Below are positions 1 through 6,704 of a DNA stretch of 7,918 bases, piece by piece. Origin of the DNA: Janthinobacterium lividum (GTDB taxonomy: Bacteria; Pseudomonadota; Gammaproteobacteria; Burkholderiales; Burkholderiaceae_D); assembly GCA_945864765.1 (NCBI GenBank), contig CAMBDR010000169.1:1-7918 (forward strand), read 5' to 3'. The stretch's first letter is position 1, and every line of letters starts with the position of its first letter. The translations under genes were made by a program, and so were the position numbers. The notes under the pieces were generated by a model. It made no database searches. It was not told where the DNA came from and saw nothing but the letters and a program-made list of their open reading frames with translations.

Positions 1-150
1 AGAACGCTCTATGCTTGATGCTGTCAAATTATTCCGAACGAAATAAAGCCAAGGTCAAGACCTGGGCTGAGTGCATGAGGCCGCCAATGCATTATGGCAC
101 CAATTCTTGGTAGTCGATGATGCACCAGGTCAATTTTAACAGGTTCAACA
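1..150. other. Leader region upstream of the kinase operon
   Basis: No gene is supportable here. Counted by hand, GC is about 45%, lower than in the genes downstream. One frame is open from the left edge to a TAA at 44-46 and could be the last 14 codons of an upstream gene, but that is too short to claim. A palindrome lies at 47-68 (separate entry). A TTGATG at 15-20 resembles a -35 box but has no good -10 partner at 16-18 bp. On the minus strand, TTGACA (complement of 22-27) would place its -10 at or beyond the left edge, so a divergent promoter cannot be tested. The only ribosome binding signal for the kinase is a weak AGG at 141-143, seven bases before the ATG. Confidence 0.4.
47..68. repeat. 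22-bp imperfect palindrome, operator-like or terminator-like
   Basis: The left arm AGCC-A-AGGTC and the right arm GACCT-G-GGCT flank a central AA. Nine of the ten arm positions pair; the one mismatch is A opposite G. The two-base centre suits a dimeric DNA-binding protein better than an RNA hairpin, although a CAAG loop could form. No T-run follows on the + strand. Read on the minus strand, the stem is followed by TTATTTCG, which is mildly terminator-like, but no minus-strand gene to the right needs ending. It starts right after a TAA at 44-46 and lies 83 bp before the kinase start. It is either an operator for the kinase operon or the 3' structure of a gene outside the window. Confidence 0.45.
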
Positions 151-3100
151 ATGCAAGCCACAGTCACCGAACCCGAAGTCCTGATCCACGTCATCATCGT
201 GCTAAGCAGCATGTTGTGCCTGGGGTGGGCCTTATTGGGAATATGGTTCAATATTGCACCTCGTGCAACATTGCTTTTTTGCACAGGCAACATGGCCATC
301 CTGATCGCCAAACTGCTGAGCTTCATGCGCCCGGGCGATCAAACCCTGTATGACTATTTCCAACAGGCCAGCTTAACCGATGTTCTGGAGTTTATTGCCA
401 TTCTTTACGTGCGCGCAGGCCTGCGCCAGTTACATGGTTTGTATTGCACCAGGATGCGGACGTTATTGTTCATTGCACTCTCGGTCGCCGTCTTCATGCT
501 CGGTGCCCAACATATGGGCATGCATAATCTACTTGGCATTGGCTTTTTTATTGCCACGGGCGGCCTCAGTTGGTTGACCTTTTCTGAAAGCAACCAAGCC
601 CTCAGCGCCGATTTTCCACGCGCCACCCGCTGGCTATTATTAGGCCCGCTACTTATCATCAGCGCCTTATTTTTTCTGCGCGCCATTGATGAGGTGCTGG
701 GCATGCTGCAATTACGTGGGGACAACTATCAGCCGATGAAAGTGCAGCACTTTCCCTGGTTTATCTGGCTGTCACTGATGCTGTTTATTTGTTTGAATGC
801 GTCCCTGATTGGTCTCACCCTCAACGACCTGATCAAAAAATTGAATCACTCCATCAGCAAACTCAACGACAACGCCAAACGGCTGCAACATATTCTCGAT
901 ACCGCCCCGGTTGGTGTGGCCATCAGTGTCAAGGGCAAGATACGCTTTACCAACCCCAAAGTGACCCAACTGCTGAATATGAAGGTGGGCGACCCGTCAT
1001 CGAGTGTGTTGGTTTCTGACGCGGATCGGGCCAAAATTGTTTCCAAACTCAAGACCCATCACCATATCAATAATATGGAGCTGCAAATGTATTGCCCGCA
1101 TGGGATGCCACGCGACTTGCTGGTAACGTATTTGCCGATTGATTATCACGGCGAAGCCGGCATTTTGGGGTGGATGATCGATGTCACCGACACCAAAAAA
1201 GCCAGTTTGGCGATACGTCAGGCCAACGATGAACAAACCGCGATTTTTGATGCAGCCACGCTGGGTATTGCCTTTATCAAAAATGGCAAAATCGTGCGCA
1301 TTAACCGCATGCTGGAAGAATTATTCGCTTGTCCGCCGGGCGAAATGGTCGGCCAATCGCCCACGGTTTGGTGGGGAGAATCCAAGCTGAACGATGACGA
1401 CCCGTATGCCGAAATTGAGCGTGGCGCAACCCATACCAGCACCCAGCAATTGAAAAAACGCGACGGCAGCCGTTTTTGGTGCCGCATCAGTGGCAGCGCC
1501 ATTGACTGCAGCGATTTATCCCGTGGCACCGTGTGGATGTTTGATGATGTCACCCCGGAGCGCGAAGCGATCCAGTTAATGCGCCAAGCCAAGGAGCTGG
1601 CCGAAGACGCGACCCGTTTGAAATCGAATTTCCTGGCCAATATGAGCCATGAAATCCGCACCCCGATGAATGCCATCATCGGCATGTCGCATTTGGCCCT
1701 GAAAACCGAGCTCAACCCCAAACAACGCCACTACATCGAAAAAGTCGATGGCGCGGCGCAAAATCTGTTGGTCATCATCAATGATATTCTGGATTTTTCC
1801 AAAATCGAGGCCGGAAAACTACATTTTGAAACCACTGATTTTCATCTCGACGATGTGCTGGAAAATCTATCCGATGTGGTCAGCATCAAGGCCCAGGACA
1901 AAGGCCTGGAGCTATTATTCGAAGTCGAACCGCAGGTGCCGCTGTACCTGATCGGCGACCCATTGCGCCTGGGCCAGGTGTTACTGAATTTGGTCAGCAA
2001 TGCCATCAAGTTTACCGAACATGGCGAAATTACCCTCAGCATCAAACTGGCCCGATCAGAACACAAGCCCCCAGCCCCCATGGCAAACCACGTCGGCTTA
2101 CGCTTTGAGGTGAGCGACACTGGCATGGGACTCTCGCAGGAGCACAGCAATAAACTGTTTAGCGCATTTTCTCAGGCCGACGTTTCCATCACGCGCAAAT
2201 ATGGTGGCACCGGACTGGGTTTAAGCATTTGCAAACGCCTGGTCGAATTGATGCAAGGTGAAATCGGCGTCACCAGCGAACCGGGCAAAGGCAGTACCTT
2301 TTATTTCACCGCGCGCTTTGAGTTACAAGCGCAACAAGTCGCAAAACCGGGCCCGGAACCGGATATGACTGGCTTGCGCATCTTGGTGGTGGACGACAAC
2401 GCCCGCGCGCGCGAGATTTTGCAAAATATGCTGGCGGTGCAACAATTCCACGCTGACGTGGCCAAAAGCGGGGCCGAAGCACTCAGCCTGCTACGCCAGG
2501 CCCAGCAGGCCGGGCAAGCCTATGGTTTGGTATTGATGGATTGGATGATGCCGGAGCAAGATGGTTTGGCAGCCATCGAACATATCCGGGCTGACCCGGA
2601 ACTGGGTAACACCCCCGCTTTTGTGATGGTCACCGCGCATAGCCGGGACGAATTACTGGAACAAGCCGACGGCCACAAAATTGACGGCTTACTCATCAAA
2701 CCGATCAGCCCCTCATCGCTCCTGGATGGCATCTTGAGCGCGCTGGGCAAGGAAGTGGTCACGCGTGGGCGCAAACACCAGCGCCAAGCCGCCAACCGCG
2801 AAGCAACCCAAAGCCTGCAAGGAGCCTACTTGCTGCTGGTGGAAGACAATTTGGTCAACCAGGAACTGGCACTGGAGATTTTACAAGATGCAGGCATTTG
2901 CGTCGATGTCGCCAACAACGGCATGGAAGCGCTGGCGATGTTGCACAAAGCCGACTATGACGGGGTCTTGATGGATTGTCAAATGCCGGTGATGGATGGC
3001 TATGAAGCGACCCGACAAATTCGGGCTGAAGAACGCTTTGCAACGCTTCCCGTGATCGCCATGACGGCCAACGCCATGCGCGGCGACCGTGCGCTTTGCC

Positions 3101-3975
3101 TGGCCGCCGGCATGAATGACCATGTCAGCAAACCGATCAATGTTGACCACTTATTTGCCACCTTGGCGCGCTGGGTCAGCCCCGGGCACCAACTACATCA
3201 AAGTGCCCCCGACGAAGATGCCAAACTAACCGGACAACTAACCGGACAGCCTGCCGAACATGTCGAGCAGGCCGAACCGATTGCACAAAGCCTGTCAGAT
3301 ACCGATTTAAACGCCCTCACCCGCTTGAACATGCCGCTCGCACTACGCAATATGGGCGGCAACAGCACACTGATGCGTAAGCTGCTGAAACGATTTACTG
3401 AAACCCGGCTCGAAGCCATGGCGCATATTCAAAGCGCGATCGAGCAAAAGGATTTCGTCAGCGCAATCAGGGAAGCCCACAGCATCAAGGGCCTGGCTGG
3501 CAATATTGGTGCCAGCCAATTGCAAACACTGGCAAACCAACTTGAAACCGCCTTCAAACATGGCAGCGGCTTTGCGCCAGCCCTGGAAGCGATGGCAAAG
3601 GAACTTGAGATTGTGACCGGGCAAATCAGCAAGGTCTTGCATCTGCCAGCCCAAGCCGGCGCGGGGGGGGCAGAGTCGGAACCAGAACCAACAACCACAG
3701 CGGCAGCACCACAAATTGATCACGCAGCCCTGGCCGAACAATTGCAGCAACTGGCGAGCTTACTCGCCAACGATGACCCGCGCTCGGCCAAGCTGGCCGA
3801 GGCAATGGCCCCAAGCATGCGCAGCCTGGGCCAAAACATGGGATGGAATCAACTCATCAAATTGATCGGCAAATACGAATTCGAAGCAGCCCATGAAAAA
3901 CTAAGTAGCCTGATAAGTAGCCTGACATCGGCACCTGGCACATCAATCTCACCCACGGAAACAGAAAATGAATAG
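151..3975 (+). CDS. Membrane hybrid sensor histidine kinase (TM-PAS-PAS-HisKA-HATPase-REC-REC-Hpt)
   Basis: This 1274-residue inner-membrane kinase should autophosphorylate on ATP and pass phosphate His-Asp-His along an internal relay. Hydrophobic segments lie near residues 10-33, 39-58, 75-93 (weak), 104-119, 126-143, 161-176 and 203-224, so there are about seven TM helices and no large periplasmic domain. A helical linker (226-248) leads to PAS domains at about 245-346 and 362-468. The H-box histidine is H500 in MSHEIRTPMN; the N box is N613-N617, G1 is DTGMG at 656-660 and G2 is GGTGLG at 685-690. REC1 (about 742-865) has D748/D749, D797, T828 and K850. REC2 (about 892-1008) has E898/D899, D942, T972 and K994. 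Hpt (about 1055-1155) carries H1110 in AHSIKG. A low-complexity linker and a helical tail (1191-1260) end the protein. ATG 151 is the first start after an in-frame stop at 118. The ligand is unknown. The gene overlaps the HD-GYP regulator gene, its probable partner. Confidence 0.95.
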   Translation: MQATVTEPEVLIHVIIVLSSMLCLGWALLGIWFNIAPRATLLFCTGNMAILIAKLLSFMRPGDQTLYDYFQQASLTDVLEFIAILYVRAGLRQLHGLYCTRMRTLLFIALSVAVFMLGAQHMGMHNLLGIGFFIATGGLSWLTFSESNQALSADFPRATRWLLLGPLLIISALFFLRAIDEVLGMLQLRGDNYQPMKVQHFPWFIWLSLMLFICLNASLIGLTLNDLIKKLNHSISKLNDNAKRLQHILDTAPVGVAISVKGKIRFTNPKVTQLLNMKVGDPSSSVLVSDADRAKIVSKLKTHHHINNMELQMYCPHGMPRDLLVTYLPIDYHGEAGILGWMIDVTDTKKASLAIRQANDEQTAIFDAATLGIAFIKNGKIVRINRMLEELFACPPGEMVGQSPTVWWGESKLNDDDPYAEIERGATHTSTQQLKKRDGSRFWCRISGSAIDCSDLSRGTVWMFDDVTPEREAIQLMRQAKELAEDATRLKSNFLANMSHEIRTPMNAIIGMSHLALKTELNPKQRHYIEKVDGAAQNLLVIINDILDFSKIEAGKLHFETTDFHLDDVLENLSDVVSIKAQDKGLELLFEVEPQVPLYLIGDPLRLGQVLLNLVSNAIKFTEHGEITLSIKLARSEHKPPAPMANHVGLRFEVSDTGMGLSQEHSNKLFSAFSQADVSITRKYGGTGLGLSICKRLVELMQGEIGVTSEPGKGSTFYFTARFELQAQQVAKPGPEPDMTGLRILVVDDNARAREILQNMLAVQQFHADVAKSGAEALSLLRQAQQAGQAYGLVLMDWMMPEQDGLAAIEHIRADPELGNTPAFVMVTAHSRDELLEQADGHKIDGLLIKPISPSSLLDGILSALGKEVVTRGRKHQRQAANREATQSLQGAYLLLVEDNLVNQELALEILQDAGICVDVANNGMEALAMLHKADYDGVLMDCQMPVMDGYEATRQIRAEERFATLPVIAMTANAMRGDRALCLAAGMNDHVSKPINVDHLFATLARWVSPGHQLHQSAPDEDAKLTGQLTGQPAEHVEQAEPIAQSLSDTDLNALTRLNMPLALRNMGGNSTLMRKLLKRFTETRLEAMAHIQSAIEQKDFVSAIREAHSIKGLAGNIGASQLQTLANQLETAFKHGSGFAPALEAMAKELEIVTGQISKVLHLPAQAGAGGAESEPEPTTTAAAPQIDHAALAEQLQQLASLLANDDPRSAKLAEAMAPSMRSLGQNMGWNQLIKLIGKYEFEAAHEKLSSLISSLTSAPGTSISPTETENE
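3226..3249 (+). repeat. 12-bp tandem duplication in the REC2-Hpt linker
   Basis: Two adjacent copies of CTAACCGGACAA/G, differing only in the last base, encode LTGQ twice. They lie in the flexible linker between the second receiver and the Hpt domain of the kinase. A 12-bp unit keeps the reading frame, so copy-number change would only lengthen or shorten the linker. Confidence 0.8.
3663..3670 (+). repeat. G8 homopolymer in the kinase coding sequence
   Basis: Eight consecutive G bases follow GC in the Gly/Ala-rich linker (residues 1171-1174) between Hpt and the C-terminal tail. Gaining one G would bring an in-frame TGA at 3717-3719. Losing one G would lead to a TGA near 3868. Either change would remove the tail, leave the Hpt domain intact, and end translation before the overlap with the next gene. 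Confidence 0.85.
3902..3925 (+). repeat. Perfect 12-bp tandem duplication near the kinase 3' end
   Basis: Two identical adjacent copies of TAAGTAGCCTGA encode the repeated SSL in the stretch LSSLISSLTS of the kinase tail, about 50 bp before the stop codon. As with the duplication at 3226-3249, the unit is four codons and frame-neutral. Confidence 0.85.
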
Positions 3976-5038
3976 CCCCATTTTACCTACACAACAAACC
4001 ATTCTTATTGTTGATGACATCCCGGACAACATCGACTTATTAAATGAAGTACTCAGCTCGCATTACCTGACCCGTGCTGCCATCAATGGCGAAAAAGCCT
4101 TGAAAATCGCCGCCAGCGACAGCAAACCTGACTTGATTTTGCTCGATGTGATGATGCCCGGCATTAGCGGCCATGAAGTTTGTCAACGCTTGAAGCAAAA
4201 CCCGGACACCCGTGGCATACCCGTCATTTTTGTGACAGCCATGGATGAGGTGGACGATGAACAACGCGGCCTGGAGCTGGGTGCGGTTGATTACATTACC
4301 AAGCCCATCAGCGCCCCGATCGTGCTGGCGCGGGTGCGCACCCATTTGGCGCTATACGACCAAACCCGCGAGCTGGAGCGCATGGTCGCGCTACGCACCG
4401 CAGAACTCGCAAAAACCCGCCAACAAATTATTCGCCGCCTGGGCCGGGCAGCCGAATTCAAAGACAATGAAACCGGCAACCACGTGATCCGCATGAGCCA
4501 TTATTCCCGTTTGATTGCACAGGCGGTGGGCTTGAGTGAGGTTCAGGTTGAATTGATTTACCACGCCGCACCGATGCACGACGTGGGTAAAATCGGCGTG
4601 CCCGACCATATCATGCTCAAACCCGGCAAGCTCGATGAAGCGGAATGGAAAATCATGCACCAGCACCCGGCCATGGGCGCGGCCATCATCGGCGACCATA
4701 AAGACGATTTACTCCAGGCCGCCCGTAAAATTGCCCTGACCCACCACGAAAAATGGGATGGCAGCGGCTACCCCATGGGTTTGCAAGGCGAAGCGATTCC
4801 CATCTTCGGCCGCATTATCGCCATTGCCGATGTATTTGATGCACTGACCTCGGAGCGTCCCTACAAAAAAGCCTGGACCGTGGAAGCCACGGTAGCGATG
4901 ATTCAAGAAGGGGCAGGCAAACACTTTGACCCCGGACTGATGCCCGCATTCTTAAGCGCCCTGCCAGAAATCATTCGCATTAAGGAACAATATGCCGAAG
5001 AGCACGGCGCGCTACCCGATCTGGATTTTGTAAAATAG
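3968..5038 (+). CDS. REC-HD-GYP response regulator, predicted cyclic di-GMP phosphodiesterase
   Basis: This 356-residue cytoplasmic response regulator would hydrolyse cyclic di-GMP (to pGpG and/or GMP) when its receiver is phosphorylated. The receiver spans about residues 10-130, with D16/D17, phosphoacceptor D60 in LLDVMMP, T90 and K112. A helical linker (about 131-158, rich in E, R and L) leads to the HD-GYP domain (about 155-345). The metal-site motifs are complete: E168 and H172 in ETGNH, the H204-D205 pair with K208 in HDVGK, H233, H259-H260-E261, and G267-Y268-P269 in the diagnostic GYP. DVFDALTSERPYK is also present, so an active enzyme is expected. The ATG overlaps the last 8 bp of the kinase gene, and GGAA (3957-3960) seven bases upstream is a fair ribosome binding site, so translational coupling is likely. 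It is probably the output partner of the kinase, as RpfG is of RpfC, and would lower cyclic di-GMP. The regulated behaviour is unknown. Confidence 0.94.
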   Translation: MNSPILPTQQTILIVDDIPDNIDLLNEVLSSHYLTRAAINGEKALKIAASDSKPDLILLDVMMPGISGHEVCQRLKQNPDTRGIPVIFVTAMDEVDDEQRGLELGAVDYITKPISAPIVLARVRTHLALYDQTRELERMVALRTAELAKTRQQIIRRLGRAAEFKDNETGNHVIRMSHYSRLIAQAVGLSEVQVELIYHAAPMHDVGKIGVPDHIMLKPGKLDEAEWKIMHQHPAMGAAIIGDHKDDLLQAARKIALTHHEKWDGSGYPMGLQGEAIPIFGRIIAIADVFDALTSERPYKKAWTVEATVAMIQEGAGKHFDPGLMPAFLSALPEIIRIKEQYAEEHGALPDLDFVK

Positions 5039-5071
5039 CCCATGCGGCATTCATCCCGGTGCAAGATACTC

Positions 5072-5098
5072 TTTGCAAGCACAGGATAAGCTTGCAAA
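5072..5098. repeat. Perfect 9-bp inverted repeat after the HD-GYP gene
   Basis: TTTGCAAGC and GCTTGCAAA are exact complements separated by a 9-base loop, starting 33 bases after the HD-GYP stop. As RNA it would form a moderate hairpin, but no U-run follows, so it is a poor intrinsic terminator. The right arm contains TTGCAA (5092-5097), which is also the -35 of the candidate zwf promoter, so it could be an operator for a second regulator. A further TGCAAG lies at 5060-5065. Confidence 0.55.
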
Positions 5099-5120
5099 TT
5101 CATCGAATTTGTAGTAAATT
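5092..5120 (+). promoter_or_regulatory. Candidate sigma-70 promoter for zwf-hexR
   Basis: TTGCAA (5092-5097) and TAAATT (5115-5120) are separated by exactly 17 bp, and each matches its consensus at four of six positions. Transcription would start near 5127 and give a leader of roughly 90 bases before zwf. The -10 lies inside the upstream HexR box (5110-5124), so HexR binding would block RNA polymerase. The location and operator overlap support the call; the box scores alone are modest. Confidence 0.5.
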
Positions 5121-5124
5121 TACA
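5110..5124. promoter_or_regulatory. Candidate HexR operator, upstream copy
   Basis: TGTAGTAAATTTACA has the form TGTA-N7-TACA and agrees at 12 of 15 positions with the published-type HexR consensus TGTAATTAAATTACA as I recall it. It overlaps the -10 of the candidate zwf promoter, a classic repression position. The regulator gene hexR is the second gene of the downstream unit. Confidence 0.7.
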
Positions 5125-5202
5125 TACATGCTGTACTTATTGCTCCACATAGTCCGGAAAACGGCCAAATTATCGGCAAAATCCGCCTGCAAAGCCCTTT
5201 TT

Positions 5203-5217
5203 TGTAATTATTCTACA
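5203..5217. promoter_or_regulatory. Candidate HexR operator abutting the zwf start codon
   Basis: TGTAATTATTCTACA has the form TGTA-N7-TACA and agrees at 13 of 15 positions with the recalled HexR consensus TGTAATTAAATTACA. It ends two bases before the ATG at 5220, so it occupies the place of the ribosome binding site. Its centre is 93 bp from that of the upstream box, close to nine helical turns, so the two sites lie on nearly the same DNA face. Confidence 0.72.
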
Positions 5218-5219
5218 CC

Positions 5220-6692
5220 ATGGCACTCTCTGACTTTGATTTAGTTTTATTCGGCGGCAGTGGCGACCTCGCCATGCGCAAACTTTTGCCCGCCATGTAC
5301 GCACGCGAAGCGGCCAATGATTTGCCGCCTGGTGCCCGTATCATTTGCGTGGCACGCCATGAATGGAGCCGTACAGAATTTATAAACGCGGTGGAAACCC
5401 AGTCCCGCACGCATATCAAGGGTAAGGCGGTAGACCCGGCCATTTGGGAAAAATTCTGCCAGCGCCTGATCTATGTTTCCCTCAATGCGGTAGACCCGGC
5501 AACCTACGGTGAACTGGTCAATGCGCTGCGCCCCGAGCCAGAACTGGTTCGCGTCTACTATCTGGCCACGCCACCGCATATTTTTTCCAAAATCTGCCAG
5601 AATCTGGCCACCCATGGGCTGGCCACGTTCAATTCGCGCGTGGTACTGGAAAAACCGCTGGGGCGCGATTTAAAAAGCGCCAAGCTAATCAATGCCGAAG
5701 TGGGCCAGGTATTTGCGGAATCGCAAATCTATCGTATCGATCATTACCTCGGCAAAGAAACGGTGCAAAACCTGTTGGCGCTGCGCTTTGGCAATATCTT
5801 GTTTGAACCCCTTTGGCGGCGCGAGTGGATTTCCGACGTGCAAATTACCATTGCCGAAAAGCTGGGCGTGGGTAACCGCATGGGCTATTACGACACCGCC
5901 GGGGCTTTGCGCGACATGTTGCAAAACCACTTGCTGCAGTTACTCTGTATCGTGGCTATGGAACCACCGACTTCCATCGCCCCGGATGCGGTGCGGGACG
6001 CCAAGCTGCAAGTATTGCGCTCCCTGAAACGCTTTACCCCCATCGCCATCACGCAAAATGTGGTGCGCGGCCAATATCGGGCCGGTCATGTGGATGGCGT
6101 GGCCGTGAAAAGCTATCGCGACGAACAAGACGCCACCGCCCATTCGCGCACCGAAACCTTTGTCTCGATGAAAGCCGAAATTGATACCTGGCGTTGGGCT
6201 GGCGTGCCGTTTTATTTACGCACAGGCAAACGCATGGCCGACAGTCTGGCTGAAATTGTGGTGCGCTTCAAGCCGATTCCGCATTCGATTTTCGCGCAAC
6301 ACACCAGCAGCTTTCAGCCCAACAGCCTGGTGATTCGCTTACAGCCGGACGAAGGCTTGCGCATGAATTTAATGGCCAAAACGCCGGGCGATGGCATGCG
6401 CGTGAAACCGGTCGAGCTGGAACTGGATTTCCGTGAATCCTTCAAAACCCCACGCATGGAAGCCTATGAACGCTTGCTGCTGGATGTCTTGCGCGGCCAA
6501 CTGACCTTGTTTATGCGCGGTGACGAATTGGAAGCCGCGTGGGAATGGGTCGAGCCGATTTTGAACCATTGGGAAAATGATGAAAGCGTGCCCACTCCCT
6601 ACACCGCCGGCACTTGGGGGCCGCCAGCATCGAGTGCCTTGATTGGGCGCGACGGCTTGCAATGGCGCGAGGAAGCGCTGCCGGAAGACTAA
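5220..6692 (+). CDS. zwf: Glucose-6-phosphate 1-dehydrogenase
   Basis: This 490-residue cytoplasmic enzyme oxidises glucose 6-phosphate to 6-phosphogluconolactone with NAD(P)+, feeding the pentose phosphate and Entner-Doudoroff pathways. The length is normal for the family. The N-terminal Rossmann fold carries GGSGDLA (residues 12-18) followed by K21. EKPLG is at 144-148 with K145. The active-site signature RIDHYLGKE lies at 172-180 (D174, H175, K179), and the probable general base is H237 in LQNHLLQ. The substrate-side C-terminal domain is complete. The start is almost forced: a TAA lies in frame at 5205-5207, no start codon lies between it and ATG 5220, and the next Met (M19) would cut into the nucleotide-binding motif. 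There is no Shine-Dalgarno sequence; a HexR-type box sits there instead. The gene is followed after 12 bp by hexR, and no pgl, edd or eda is visible. Confidence 0.97.
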   Translation: MALSDFDLVLFGGSGDLAMRKLLPAMYAREAANDLPPGARIICVARHEWSRTEFINAVETQSRTHIKGKAVDPAIWEKFCQRLIYVSLNAVDPATYGELVNALRPEPELVRVYYLATPPHIFSKICQNLATHGLATFNSRVVLEKPLGRDLKSAKLINAEVGQVFAESQIYRIDHYLGKETVQNLLALRFGNILFEPLWRREWISDVQITIAEKLGVGNRMGYYDTAGALRDMLQNHLLQLLCIVAMEPPTSIAPDAVRDAKLQVLRSLKRFTPIAITQNVVRGQYRAGHVDGVAVKSYRDEQDATAHSRTETFVSMKAEIDTWRWAGVPFYLRTGKRMADSLAEIVVRFKPIPHSIFAQHTSSFQPNSLVIRLQPDEGLRMNLMAKTPGDGMRVKPVELELDFRESFKTPRMEAYERLLLDVLRGQLTLFMRGDELEAAWEWVEPILNHWENDESVPTPYTAGTWGPPASSALIGRDGLQWREEALPED

Positions 6693-6704
6693 AGACTGCG
6701 CGCC

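Noticed and set aside
24..326. Minus-strand 100-codon ORF across the leader and kinase start
   Set aside because: Two thirds of it is antisense to the kinase membrane region and the peptide has no family-like pattern; it is a shadow ORF.
1218..1721. Minus-strand 167-codon ORF inside the kinase
   Set aside because: It lies wholly opposite the PAS2/HisKA coding region, whose reading frame is certain; it is a by-product of codon bias.
3343..3750. Minus-strand 135-codon ORF opposite the Hpt region
   Set aside because: It is antisense to a clearly coding stretch, with no ribosome binding site or recognisable domain.
5125..5135. Small inverted repeat TACA-TGC-TGTA next to the upstream HexR box
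   Set aside because: The half-sites point outward relative to the HexR pattern and the repeat is only 4 bp per arm; not distinguishable from chance.
5059..5244. 61-codon + strand ORF starting with GTG between the HD-GYP gene and zwf
   Set aside because: It overlaps the zwf start, covers both HexR-type boxes and the promoter, has no ribosome binding site, and its peptide shows no recognisable feature.
5427..5500. Exact 14-bp direct repeat GCGGTAGACCCGGC, 60 bp apart in zwf
   Set aside because: Both copies encode AVDPA with no similarity in the rest of the 60-bp units; probably chance or common codons rather than a duplicated segment.
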